Shown here piece by piece: positions 54,892-64,000 of a stretch of DNA of 64,000 nt (positions within the stretch are counted from its first letter, which is position 1; each line of letters begins with the position of its first letter). Below the pieces are notes generated by a model. That model was given only the letters and a program-made list of their open reading frames with translations, searched no databases and was not told the DNA's origin. The DNA comes from Diphasiastrum complanatum (Eukaryota > Streptophyta > Lycopodiopsida > Lycopodiales > Lycopodiaceae), in NCBI GenBank assembly GCA_029204225.1, contig CM055093.1:47626354-47690353 (forward strand), read 5' to 3'. The position numbers and the translations under genes were made by a program.

Positions 54892-55912
54892 CTTCATTTC
54901 CATCAACAAAATCAGCTAAGAATGCTAGTACAAATCCAACATCAAAACAATGCTCACCAATGTAGCTAGTTTTACCATATCTTGACAATTTGCACACATC
55001 CACATGAAATTGCTCAAACATGAGATAGAACAAGTAAAGTAAACTTGAACAACACTTCCTTGCTGCTCCTTTGACCTTACTTGAGTCTTCAATATGCTGC
55101 AAAAACAGATCCATAACACCTTTGCCAATTACCTCTCCTTTGATGTTCTTGACTAGCTCCAAATTGCCAACTTCCCTTTTGACTAGTTGAAGCGCTTTGA
55201 GATCAACCTCTTGATCTTCAACTTGACCATCAAAGTTATTGAACAAAATTTGTTTTCCAGATACATTACTTGATTTTACAACAAGATAACATCCATCCAC
55301 TTGCATAGCTCCATGTACACAAGAAGATCCTCCAAAAGATGTTCCACTCTTCATAAGAGATCGATACTCAAGATCCATTGGTTGGATCCACTCCTCTTCT
55401 TCCCTTGCTTGATATACACTTGTAGGCTCATCCAAAGAGGTTAGGAAAGCAACATAATTTCCATAAACTACTTGCTTACCCTTTTGATCATATGTGAGCC
55501 TTGAAGGTACTTGTCTTTCTCTTGATGTTCTCCTTGGCTTTTGACTTGATGAAGGTCCATCATCACCACCATCCAAAGTAGGATCCTTCTCATCAACATC
55601 AAGAATGTTAGAACCATCTACTTTACCATCAATCATGCTTGAAGACACCTTTGGAATTTTTCCCTCATCAAAAATGACATCTCTACCAACAATCACTTTG
55701 TTAGTAGAAGGAATGTAAACCTTGTAGGCTTTACTCACCTCACTATATCCAACAAAAATACCTCTTCTTGAAGATGGATCCTCCTTGGTCCTATCATCAA
55801 GAGTAATGTTGACATAGCATGTGCATCCAAAGGTTCTTAGAAAGTTGACACTCGGCCTCCTCTTGAATAGCATCTCAAAAGGTGTCCTTCCATCCAAATA
55901 GCACTCGGCCAC
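54845..55912 (-). pseudogene. Chimeric copia ORF: integrase C-terminus and RT start fused to unknown sequence
   Basis: A 355-codon minus-strand frame. Its first half is normal copia: RTPFEMLFKRRPSVNFLRTF, GYSEVSKAYKVYIPSTNKVI, a Ser/Pro linker, and the RT start WIQPMDLEYRSLMKSGTS. At about 55345 it switches without a frame break to non-retroviral sequence: GGSSCVHGAMQVDGCYLVVK, LKALQLVKREVGNLELVKNI, GVMDLFLQHIEDSSKVKGAA, CKLSRYGKTSYIGEHCFDVG. I do not recognise this 165-residue part. It may be a captured gene fragment or flanking sequence read in frame by chance. RT, RNase H and 3' LTR are missing. Confidence 0.7.
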
Positions 55913-56634
55913 CTATTGCACAAGAAATTGGCACACAACAAAGCTTGATCCCAAAATGGTTTGTCAAGATTAGCACTTAACCTCATAGCTTTAGCACTTT
56001 CACATAAAGTTCTATTCTTCCTTTCAGCCACTCCATTTTGTTGTGGGATCCTTGATGTTGTATACTCCCTCTTGATTCCATGCTCATCACAAAAGGCCTT
56101 GAACTTGTTAGATATGTACTCACCACCATTGTCACCTCTCAAGCACTTGATCTTTGTGGAAAATTGGTTCTCCCTTGCATTCTTGAACTTGACTAAGACA
56201 TCATACACTTCATCCTTGCTCTTTAGTAGATAGATCCAACAAAATCTACTAAAATCATCAATGAATCCTACATACATCTTAGCTCCACTATTTCTAATTG
56301 TAGTAAATCCATGAATATCAGAATGTACAAGTTGAAAAGGCTTTGTAGATCTAGAAATAGATATAGTATAAGGTAGTCTATGTGACTTAGACAAAGCACA
56401 AGACTCACAAACATGCTTGTCATTAATGAAGGAACTTGGAAGACCAGTCACAACCTTCTTCCTTGCCATTACCTCCAATGACTTGAAGTTGAGGTGTCCC
56501 ATCCTTTTGTGCCAAACCTCTCGAATAGAAATTTGCTCCCTTGCAACACATCCAGCTTGGTTAGCAATAACACAAGCATCAAGTTTGAACAACTTTCCTT
56601 GCCTTTTGCCCCATCCTTCCTTTTGATCAAACAA
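55837..56634 (-). pseudogene. Ty1/copia GAG-pre-integrase and integrase core
   Basis: Minus-strand frame with the integrase zinc finger (WHKRMGHLNFKSLEVMARKK ... CESCALSKSHRLPY) and a full catalytic triad: HSDIHG, DNGGEY and the Glu of QQNGVAERKNRTL. The sequence near its end shifts frame into the chimeric ORF (56634 overlaps the gag-pro frame on the right by about 165 nt). This is the best-preserved integrase in the window, although separated from gag-pro by a frameshift near 56630. Confidence 0.88.
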
Positions 56635-56639
56635 GCATC

Positions 56640-57809
56640 TCCATCAAACTCCACCTTGAGGCCCTTACTTAGCATTTGACTCACACTAAGCAAATTCTTG
56701 GTAATAGATGGAATAAACAAGACATCCTCCAAATGAACATTCCTATTTGTAGAGAGATAAATAGGAATTGTGCCAATCCCTTTGATTGCACACTCACCAT
56801 CATTGGCCGTGTAGATCACCCTCTTGTCATCTCCATATGTCAACAAAGAAGTGAAGTACTCTTTGTGAAAGGTCATGTGTGAACTTGCTCCACTATCAAT
56901 CCACCAAGGATCTAGATCTCCATCATTAGCAAGCATACATGAAGACATCACAAAAGCATCATCATTTGCATCTTGCACATCCAAACCATCCTCATCAAGA
57001 GTAAGATTACCTTGCTTGTCTCCTTGATCTCTCTTCTTCTTGTAGCACTCGCTTGCAAAGTGTCCTTTGATGCCACAATAGAAGCACTTGAGCTTTGATC
57101 TATCCTTCTTTTTGCCAGTTGAAGAAGCATCCACTTGATCTTGCCCTTTAGACCACTTGCTTTTGGATTTGCCCTTGAATTTGCCCTTTGTGAACATAGC
57201 ATCCTCTTGAAGTGTTGATGTAGATCCACCTCTTGCTTGAAGCCTATATTCCTCATTGATCAAGATCTCTTGAAGATCCATCAAACTTGGCAAAGTCTTT
57301 TGAATAGCAATACTTTGAACAATGTTAGCATGAGCATCCAACAAGCCATTAAGAATCACTTGAATAAGCTCTCCTTCCTTAATGCTCTCATCTATGCAAG
57401 CTAACTCATCATTCAATGCTTTCATTCTCAAAACAAAAGTACTTGGACTTTCTTCATTCTTTTGCAAACAGGAAAAGATTTGCCTTCTTAGAGTCAACAC
57501 TCTAGAAGTAGACTTGGATTCATAAAGCTTCTTCAATGAATTCCAAGCTTCCAAAGATGATGTGCACTTACCAACTTCCTTGAGAAGTTCATTGGTAAGA
57601 TTCATCTTTATCATGTGTAGAGCCTTCTTGGCCCTCTTGTCATACCTCAATTGATCTTGTTGTGTTGCTGGTCTCTCCTCCAAACCTACAACAATATCCA
57701 AAACATCATTCATCTCAAGAAGTGACTCCATCCTCACTTTCCATAATGAATAGTTACTTGGGGTAAGCCTATCATTGGCTTCCAACATGACTCCAATTGA
57801 GGTTGCCAT
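56640..57809 (-). pseudogene. Ty1/copia gag-protease of the LTR-B element
   Basis: Starts at ATG 57809 (MATSIGVMLEANDRLTPSNY). UBN2-type gag (IKMNLTNELLKEVGKCTSSL, LKKLYESKSTSRVLTLRRQI), Lys/Ser-rich linker, intact CCHC knuckle CFYCGIKGHFASEC, then the protease WWIDSGASSHMT and LEDVLFIPSITKNLLSVSQM. The frame stays open to about 56630 and is then shifted relative to integrase. Long, largely intact coding parts suggest a fairly young element. Confidence 0.88.
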
Positions 57810-58397
57810 GTAGCAATGACCTGATCTTCTCTTTCAACCTGCTTCAATGCACAAAGCACTCCTTTGAACAACAACAAATGCTCTTAAAAGAAATCACCAA
57901 GATTTGAAACTATCTCACAAATTCTCTTCTAGCACTTATCCAAGCAAATCAACACATAGAATCATGGAATCTTGATCAACCTATGATCTATCTTCAATCT
58001 AATGACTTTTGCCACTTCCTAAGATTGAAAAACACTCAAATGAAGTCCAGCAACCTCACTATCTAGATATCCTAATCGAAATTAGGGTTTTGACAAAATC
58101 ACAAAAAATTGACTATTCCAAATCTACATGCAAATGCTGAAAATTTGATATGCAATCTATAAGCCACCACTTAGGCTGAACCAATGATCCAAAAATCGGC
58201 CAAATCCAGCATGTGAATTCAAAAAATGGAATTGAACAAGTATATTGGCCTATTTAGTGTTTTGGTCTACAAAAGATCCAATCTACAAAAGCAAAAAATC
58301 CAATTTTGGTGTAGAATCCTCTCTAGCATGCTCTAGACTTGATATCTTCACCAAATCATTGATAGATCTAATTTTCTCCTTCATAACCTGAAACACA
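57810..58397 (-). other. Leader of the minus-strand LTR-B element
   Basis: Non-coding. Parallels the plus-strand leader at 43426-43930. Confidence 0.7.
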
Positions 58398-58410
58398 AGC
58401 TCTGATACCA
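58398..58410 (-). promoter_or_regulatory. tRNA-iMet primer-binding site, LTR-B element
   Basis: On the minus strand TGGTATCAGAGCT, directly next to the LTR. Confidence 0.92.
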
Positions 58411-59060
58411 TGTGAAAGATTTTAGATCCTTAAGATCCAATCTACTGGAATGATCTTTGGTTAGAAAGAGAAATACACTACCAATTTCACCAATGTAGAA
58501 AAATCAGCATCTACACACAATTTGAGATGCAAACACTAATAGAACTTGATCAAACTTGAATGAAATGATTATGTACTATTGCTGTCCATACAAAACCAGC
58601 AAGCTACTATATTTCACACGTGTGGATCCAAAACTAGCAAATATAGATCATTCTACACATAGAATTGCAAGCAATCACCAAGATAGTGCACCAATGGATA
58701 GTAGAACCCAAGAGAACCATGTATAAGCATGAAATGAGATAGAGAAGAGAGAAGATGACTCTCTCCACGAGTTACATCCTTTTATAGCAGGTCCAAACCC
58801 TATTTGGCCACTTGGCTTTCCCACCAAAATGCTAGCCCTACCAATTTTGGGTCTAGATTCAATGTACCCAACTTATTCAAATTGAATCTACTCAAACTCG
58901 CATTCTATCTTTCCCACACTTTCAAAAAGTATTTATTCAAATGATTTTTAGACTAATGAACTTTGAAAAGTCAACCTCTAAGTCTAAAACAAGTTCTGGC
59001 CTCAATATGCCAAATATAGAAATATTGGAAAATGTGATAAAACTAGTTGAATCTTTCACA
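58411..59060 (-). repeat. LTR-B, 5' LTR of the minus-strand element
   Basis: 650 bp, TGTGAAAGATTTT...TTGAATCTTTCACA, with perfect short terminal inverted repeats TGTGAAAG/CTTTCACA. It interrupts LTR-A3: flanking sequence to the right continues LTR-A at TATATGATTATGG-type sequence. Contains CACACGTGTG at 58615-58624. Confidence 0.9.
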
Positions 59061-59181
59061 ATATAATTATGGTACATGACAAGTACACTATTTTCACACG
59101 TGGGAACAGTCTCCACACATGTGTGTTTATCTATATACAAGATTTTTGGCCTCTACCAATCTTATTTTTGCATTTTTCACA
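59061..59181 (-). repeat. LTR-A3, 3' LTR fragment interrupted by the LTR-B element
   Basis: 121 bp matching the outer part of LTR-A2 (GGTACATGACAAGTACACTA, TTTTCACACGTGGGAACA, ending TTTTTCACA). Next to it, on the minus strand, is CAAGCTAGATTTTTGAGGAG, the purine tract. The rest of this LTR is not found beyond the LTR-B element. Confidence 0.85.
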
Positions 59182-59304
59182 CTCCTCAAAAATCTAGCTT
59201 GATGGAAAAGGTGATGATTTTGAACTTGACTCCCTGGGCTGAATTGGTCTTTGTTGGTGCAAAAGGTGTGAAGATCAGCCAATGAGCTTGATGTTGATCT
59301 GAAA

Positions 59305-59940
59305 TCACCATATCCATGATAGTGCTTCTTTGATGTTGACATCTTTGATGAACTTGAGAGCTTTGCACCATCCTAGCATCTTTGATTCCTTCCAAATTTC
59401 ATGTAGATGCTTGACTTTGAGGCTTGCTCCTTCTTCATGTGCATGCTCCTCCATGAGAAAATAAAGATTTCTTCTTGACTTATTAGGATCACAAAGATCA
59501 CATGAGATATGCTCCTCTTTCCCTTGAAATGTGAGCCACATGGAATCAACCATATTTCTTGAGTTTCTTTTTGGAATCACAACTTGAGAAGGTCTCTCCT
59601 CCTCAATCCTTGGCACACTTGACCCTTGAGAAGGATTCTCCTCCTCAATCCTTGGCACATTTGAACCTTGAGATGACTCCTTAAGATCCTCTTCATGGTG
59701 ATGCTTTTTTATGCAAATCTGAGGCCTCCATGTCTCATAATGATCACAACAACTATGACCACACAATATGCGCTTCCTATGATTATCAAAATTACTTATG
59801 GTAGAAACATAAGTCCAAAAATCACCACAACTTGGCATGATTTTTCTAATATTGAAATCAAAAGACATTTCCATCTCAATAAGGCTAACCACTTGCTTAT
59901 GGATATAAGTGTCCACTTTGGATGCTTCACTTATTCTCAT
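59305..59940 (-). CDS. Extra ORF of the LTR-A element, related to that of element D
   Basis: A 211-codon minus-strand frame: RISEASKVDTYIHKQVVSLI, FDFNIRKIMPSCGDFWTY, then CDHYETWRPQICIKKHHHEE, two near-perfect tandem repeats of an 18-19-residue unit (SQGSNVPRIEEENP, SQGSSVPRIEEERP), SMWLTFQGKEEHISCDLCDP and the terminus NIKEALSWIW. It sits exactly where RT and RNase H should be, before the purine tract and 3' LTR. Element D encodes the same segments. No enzymatic domain recognised. The Cys/His content (C-GHSCCDHY, SCDLCDP) might bind metal; that is a guess. Confidence 0.65.
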   Translation of the reverse strand: MRISEASKVDTYIHKQVVSLIEMEMSFDFNIRKIMPSCGDFWTYVSTISNFDNHRKRILCGHSCCDHYETWRPQICIKKHHHEEDLKESSQGSNVPRIEEENPSQGSSVPRIEEERPSQVVIPKRNSRNMVDSMWLTFQGKEEHISCDLCDPNKSRRNLYFLMEEHAHEEGASLKVKHLHEIWKESKMLGWCKALKFIKDVNIKEALSWIW

Positions 59941-59960
59941 AAGAAGTTTACAACTTGCCT

Positions 59961-60707
59961 TTAGATTGAAAACTTACAATTTTCATCTTTATGAATGAAC
60001 ACATCATTCATGATCTTATTGAAACTAAAAGATCCTATATTATGAACATATTTCCATTTCCTTGACTTCATAACTAATGTAAGCTTACAAGGAAAACATA
60101 TTTTGATATCTTTTAAGGCATCACACTCAACTAGTATTGCCTTAATCCACCTTTGAGATACAAAAATCTCTTCAAAGCAAAATGGTTCTTCATAAGTTGA
60201 CATGAGAGCATAAATGAAACTATTTTCATTTTGTGATTGCTCCTTATTCTTGATTGATTTCTCTTGGATAATAACAATAAGTTTGAACTTGTCCATAGTT
60301 CCAAGCAAAATACTTTCCAAGGACATAAAATAAATCCAAGTTACTTTCATGAAAGTGACATCTATCTTTGCATCTTGAACCAAACAATGCACTTCCAAAT
60401 GAAAAATTTCAAAAGATTTGACATGTGTTGTGATGGACTCTTGAAGACAAATCTTGCAAGTCCTTGTGAGACTCCAAGCCTCATTCAACTTTCCACAAAG
60501 GAAACACCTTTCCTTGGACTTGTCCTTCTTGTATTTGCATTTTGAACTTGAAACTCCATCCTTCACCTCGGGCCCCTTGCTTTGGTTCTCCTTGGATGGA
60601 TTGGTCTTCTTTTTGTAGCATCTTGAGAAAAAATATCCTCCCTTACCACAAAGGTTGCACTCAGGATCCTTTCTTTCCTTCAATAGGATGCCACCTATTG
60701 ATGCCAT
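59961..60707 (-). pseudogene. Shrunken gag fused to unknown ORF, LTR-A element
   Basis: Starts at ATG 60707 with MASIGGILL, the usual copia Gag start, then jumps directly to a knuckle CNLCGKGGYFFSRCYKKK (His replaced by Tyr), so nearly the whole gag domain is deleted. A second Cys pair (CFLCGKLNEAW), then CKICLQESITTHVKSFEIFH, VTWIYFMSLESILLGTMDKF and FEEIFVSQRWIKAILVECDA follow. A stop separates it from the next ORF by only 20 bp, and the C-terminal ENCKFSI precedes ASCKLLMRISEASK, so both were probably one frame. No protease or integrase is present. Confidence 0.6.
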
Positions 60708-62328
60708 GTGAATAAAAACTTGTGATATGATTCTACAAAAATCTAGAAGGATCTACAAAAGATCTAGCTCACAAACCTAAGAATCAATCTTCACAATAAT
60801 GACTAGTCACTTGAAAACTTTGCTTTGATCACTAAGACAAAAGCATGCAACCTTTCAATCAAGTAACTAAAGAAATCAGATCCAATCTCCTATTGGACTC
60901 ATCAAATACCAATGACTCTTTCTTTTGAAAGTTGAAATGGATATGAAAAAGATTTGACACCTAGATTTTCCTTTTCACTTGACTAGTTCTCTCAGCACTT
61001 GAGATTCTTAAACAAAAGATGGGATTTTTTTTCAAATACATGAAAATCAAACTTAATCACTTCTTTTGGACTCACTCTTGACCCAAATAATCTCACACTT
61101 GAGATTTAGAATGATTTTGATTTGATTTGACAACAAACTATACTACCAATTTTTCACAAAGCTTAAAAAATTAGACAACTAGAGATTCACAAAGATCTCA
61201 ACCATGCATGAATACTCAAATATGGACTCCTCCTCATTCTAGACATCCAATGGGATCTCAAATTGACCCTCACACTCTCACAAAGAAAGTTGAATAGAAC
61301 TAATTTGAGCTTCATACATACTATGTCAATTTTTGCTCAATAAATTGATTCAATCACCCCTATTGGATTCTACCAATTACTCTACCTCTTAAGACTTGGA
61401 ATGAAATTCAAAATCAAAAGTTGTGATTTTTCTCACTAAGATATTGTGCTTCAAAAAGATAATTCCACTTAGAAAGATTTGATCACCTGGGAAGAGACAA
61501 ACTCTCCACCAATAACAACACAAAATGAGCTTCTAGATCTTGCCTTCTACAAAGGAAGGAACTCTTAGAAAATTGGATCTCTCTCTACACATTTGCCATA
61601 GACACCTTAATGACTCTTTTCAAACCTTACAATCACTCAAACAAATTGAGTAGGGTTGAACAATGTGACTTGGATCTCAATCTCTTTTCTAGAACTCTCA
61701 ATTTAAGCCAATCTATGTCAAATTCTACAAAAGATTTGCATAGATGCTCTATATGCACTAGAAACTCTCAAAGGTTTCACTTGGAGGATAGATCCAAGGA
61801 TGTTTTCTAGCAAATTGATGCTTCTAAACTTGACCCTATCACTCTTGAACAAATCTAGAGTGATGGTACAATGGATTACAACCTCTCACCTTGCATATCA
61901 CTCCTTAATCTATGATTTTTAGCAAAATCTCTCTCAACTTCAACATGCACTCAAAAAAATCAGAGATAATCAATTAATGCACCTAATTTAAGCTTCAAAT
62001 TTAATTTCTTGGCTGATTTAATCCAAGAATTAATCAAGGGATTATATTCTTTATAGAAAATGCTTGATTTTGCACCAAAAATCACTCAAATTGGGTATGT
62101 GAGTCAAATTCTACAAATTTTTGAAATTTCTCAGTCAAAACCGGAGCTGTATGGCCTCACACGTGTGAAAAGAGTTCTTGTAGTCTACAACAAGATCTGG
62201 ACCAAAAATTTTGAGGATAGCTATCAAATCCAACTCGCTACACAAAATTTCACTAGTTTCCAAAAAACTGCTAATTTTGGCTTTGATTTGGATTAACCCT
62301 ATCAATTTCAACAAAACCTCTTGTACTA
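60708..62328 (-). other. Long leader of the LTR-A element
   Basis: About 1.6 kb with no convincing coding frame; its part nearest the LTR parallels 6180-6620. Contains ACACGTGTGAAAAG near 62159. Confidence 0.6.
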
Positions 62329-62341
62329 GGCTCTGATACCA
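62329..62341 (-). promoter_or_regulatory. tRNA-iMet primer-binding site, LTR-A2
   Basis: On the minus strand TGGTATCAGAGCC next to the LTR. Confidence 0.92.
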
Positions 62342-63162
62342 TGTGCAAAAAGTACAAAAAGAACCAAGAGTGGATCCTAATCTGATCCTCAAGAGGGATT
62401 GGTTGTCAGATTACTTGATCTATCAATCTACTTCAGATTAAGATCAATCTAGATCAATTCTAGACACAAAATCCTAACAAGAACAATCATTAATTGAATG
62501 TAAGTGTACTTTATGGTTTCACACGTGTGAAACACTGTCTGAGTACGGACTCAAACCTGAAAATCAAGTACACATTATAGAACCTCAAAACAATCAAAAC
62601 AAATGTAGACAAATGGAGAGAATCACTCAAAATTGCTTCCAAAACCAAGATTGGTGTCTCACATTGATAGTAGCCAAATGTGGCTCTATATATACAATAA
62701 GTGGGAGCTCGTGGTACTGATCATCCCTATGATCCCACATGTGTGAAGGTGCTTTGTCATATGATGATTTATCATGCAAAACTGACATTTGGACAAAACC
62801 TTCTATTTTGAGCACTTTTGGTCCATTTTCCTTCTATACTTGGAAATCTTCTAGAAGTCAAAATTCGTCTACTTCAGCCTATTCCACACATGTGAGCTGT
62901 CCTCTACACATGGGATATGACACCTAACCAAAGGATGTGGCTCATGCAATCAATAGATTGATGCCATGTGTCATATGTCTAGAAAACTAGTTTTTGGCCT
63001 TTTTAGCCACTAAAACTTGAATTAAATCATATGTACAACCTATATGATTATGGTACATAACAAGTACACTATTTTCACACGTGGGAACAAGCTCCACACA
63101 TGTGTATTTATCTATATACAAAATTTTTGGCCTCTACCAAGCTTATTTTTGTATTTTTCACA
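62342..63162 (-). repeat. LTR-A2, 5' LTR
   Basis: 821 bp, TGTGCAAAAAG...GTATTTTTCACA. Matches LTR-A1 along its length. Holds an 18-bp perfect palindrome GTTTCACACGTGTGAAAC at 62516-62533 and a minus-strand TATATAGAG box near 62682. Confidence 0.9.
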
Positions 63163-63163
63163 C

Positions 63164-63763
63164 TATTGAGCCAAAATAGAGTAAGAGGCTAAACTCGTGC
63201 CAATTAGAGTGTAGACAAGTGTAATGCTTTTGTTTGATGAGTTCCAAGAGGTCCAATAGGATTTAGAGGTGGAACCTTGTGAGGTCCAATAGGAAATTGA
63301 GGTGTGCTTGAATATACTCCAATAGAATTAAGAGGTGCATGGATCAATGGTCCAATAGGATCAAGAGGTGACAAAGTATGGTCCAATCATAGTTAAGCAT
63401 AGTGGTAGCTCGTGGATCTACTAGTATCATTGTACTCCTCATTTTGAAGCTAATTGATTTGGTGATTATATGGATTTTGTGAGTTATTGGATTTCTAGCT
63501 TTCTCTCTCTACTCGAGAGCTCATGATGTTTTTTCTCTCTCTACCCGAGGAGAGCAGCTTGTTTTTACTTAGATTATTTTTTGAATACTTCCCACACGTG
63601 TGAGTGAGAGTTGGAAGTTTTTGAATGCATGTAGTAGTGTGTTTTTGCCATAGGATCTAAGATTGATCTTGAATCTCAATCTAATCTTAATCTTGGTGCA
63701 TCTACACACCTTAGGAGATCACAAGTACATGTTGTGGACAATCCACACGTGTGAAATTCAACA
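63164..63763 (+). repeat. LTR-D fragment
   Basis: Matches the last ~600 bp of LTR-D from TATTGAGCCAAAATAGAG to ...CACACGTGTGAAATTCAACA, with a small insertion near 63180. No primer site follows, so it is a 3' LTR or solo LTR remnant, with its first ~230 bp lost where LTR-A2 begins. Confidence 0.87.
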
Positions 63764-64000
63764 ACAACTTCAATTGGAGATATAACCATTAAATCTCTCA
63801 AGGTATATTCAATTTATCTCTGATATGCATGTATTCCTTTTTTAGTTCAAATGTATCGTCATAGCATAAATAAAATTTTTATCATAATATTACTAATTTT
63901 GGCTCTATATATGCAGTATGTACAACAAAATGATGCTTTTAGTTGAGCATGGTTCGTCCTGTACAATATGAGGCTATTTTTTGAATGGTATAATTTTCAA
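63764..64000. other. Unassigned sequence at the window end
   Basis: 237 bp, AT-rich, no recognisable feature. Confidence 0.4.

Overview
The window reads as nuclear DNA of a land plant with a large, retrotransposon-rich genome. The evidence is one intact plant-specific GRAS transcription factor, plant-type LTR retrotransposons primed by initiator-Met tRNA (Ty1/copia) or by a TGGCGCCGTTGCCGGGG site (Ty3/gypsy Tat/Athila type), GT-AG introns and AT-rich spacers. A gymnosperm or similar lineage is plausible, but the sequence does not prove it. I see no prokaryotic genes, tRNA/rRNA genes or CRISPR arrays.

Layout. (1) 1-5.1 kb is genic: a TATA box, GA-rich leader, probable 5'UTR intron and a complete single-exon GRAS gene (1841-3772), then AT-rich spacer. 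(2) 5.1-16.1 kb is a scrambled retroelement cluster. A copia-like element with a 686-687 bp LTR ('LTR-G') carries a captured gypsy gag-pro segment. It landed inside a gypsy reverse-transcriptase gene, and the left side was then inverted. (3) 16.1-22.9 kb is a Tat-like gypsy element with a gap-free 1,781-bp inverted repeat. (4) 22.9-29.3 kb holds decayed gypsy fragments around a (TC)141(AC)11 microsatellite. (5) 29.35-41.8 kb is a nested stack: copia element E was hit by unclassified element X, which was hit by the nearly intact non-autonomous copia-like element D (LTRs of about 820 bp, TSD TTTTT). (6) 41.8-47.2 kb has a decayed copia element with LTR-B and another copia LTR (LTR-C). (7) 48.1-54.9 kb is the most unusual stretch. 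It holds a coiled-coil gene remnant, a spliced transposase-like pseudogene, a convergent spliced gene of unknown family, a tandemly duplicated bidirectional promoter, and a rightward divergent histone H3-like gene with a long C-terminal extension, now broken. (8) 54.85-63.8 kb has a chimeric copia element (LTR-B) nested in a non-autonomous element (LTR-A), ending in an LTR-D fragment.

How the parts relate. Families A, D and G share LTR ends (TGTG...), a purine-rich tract (GAGGAG) and an open frame ending in LSWIW before the 3' LTR. A and D lack reverse transcriptase and share a conserved protein segment found in no standard retroelement domain I recognise, so they look like a non-autonomous lineage mobilised in trans. 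Most LTR families here also carry one or more copies of a palindrome built on CACACGTGTG. The 48-55 kb gene group, with its promoter duplication and repeated leader motif, is the best candidate for an undescribed system.
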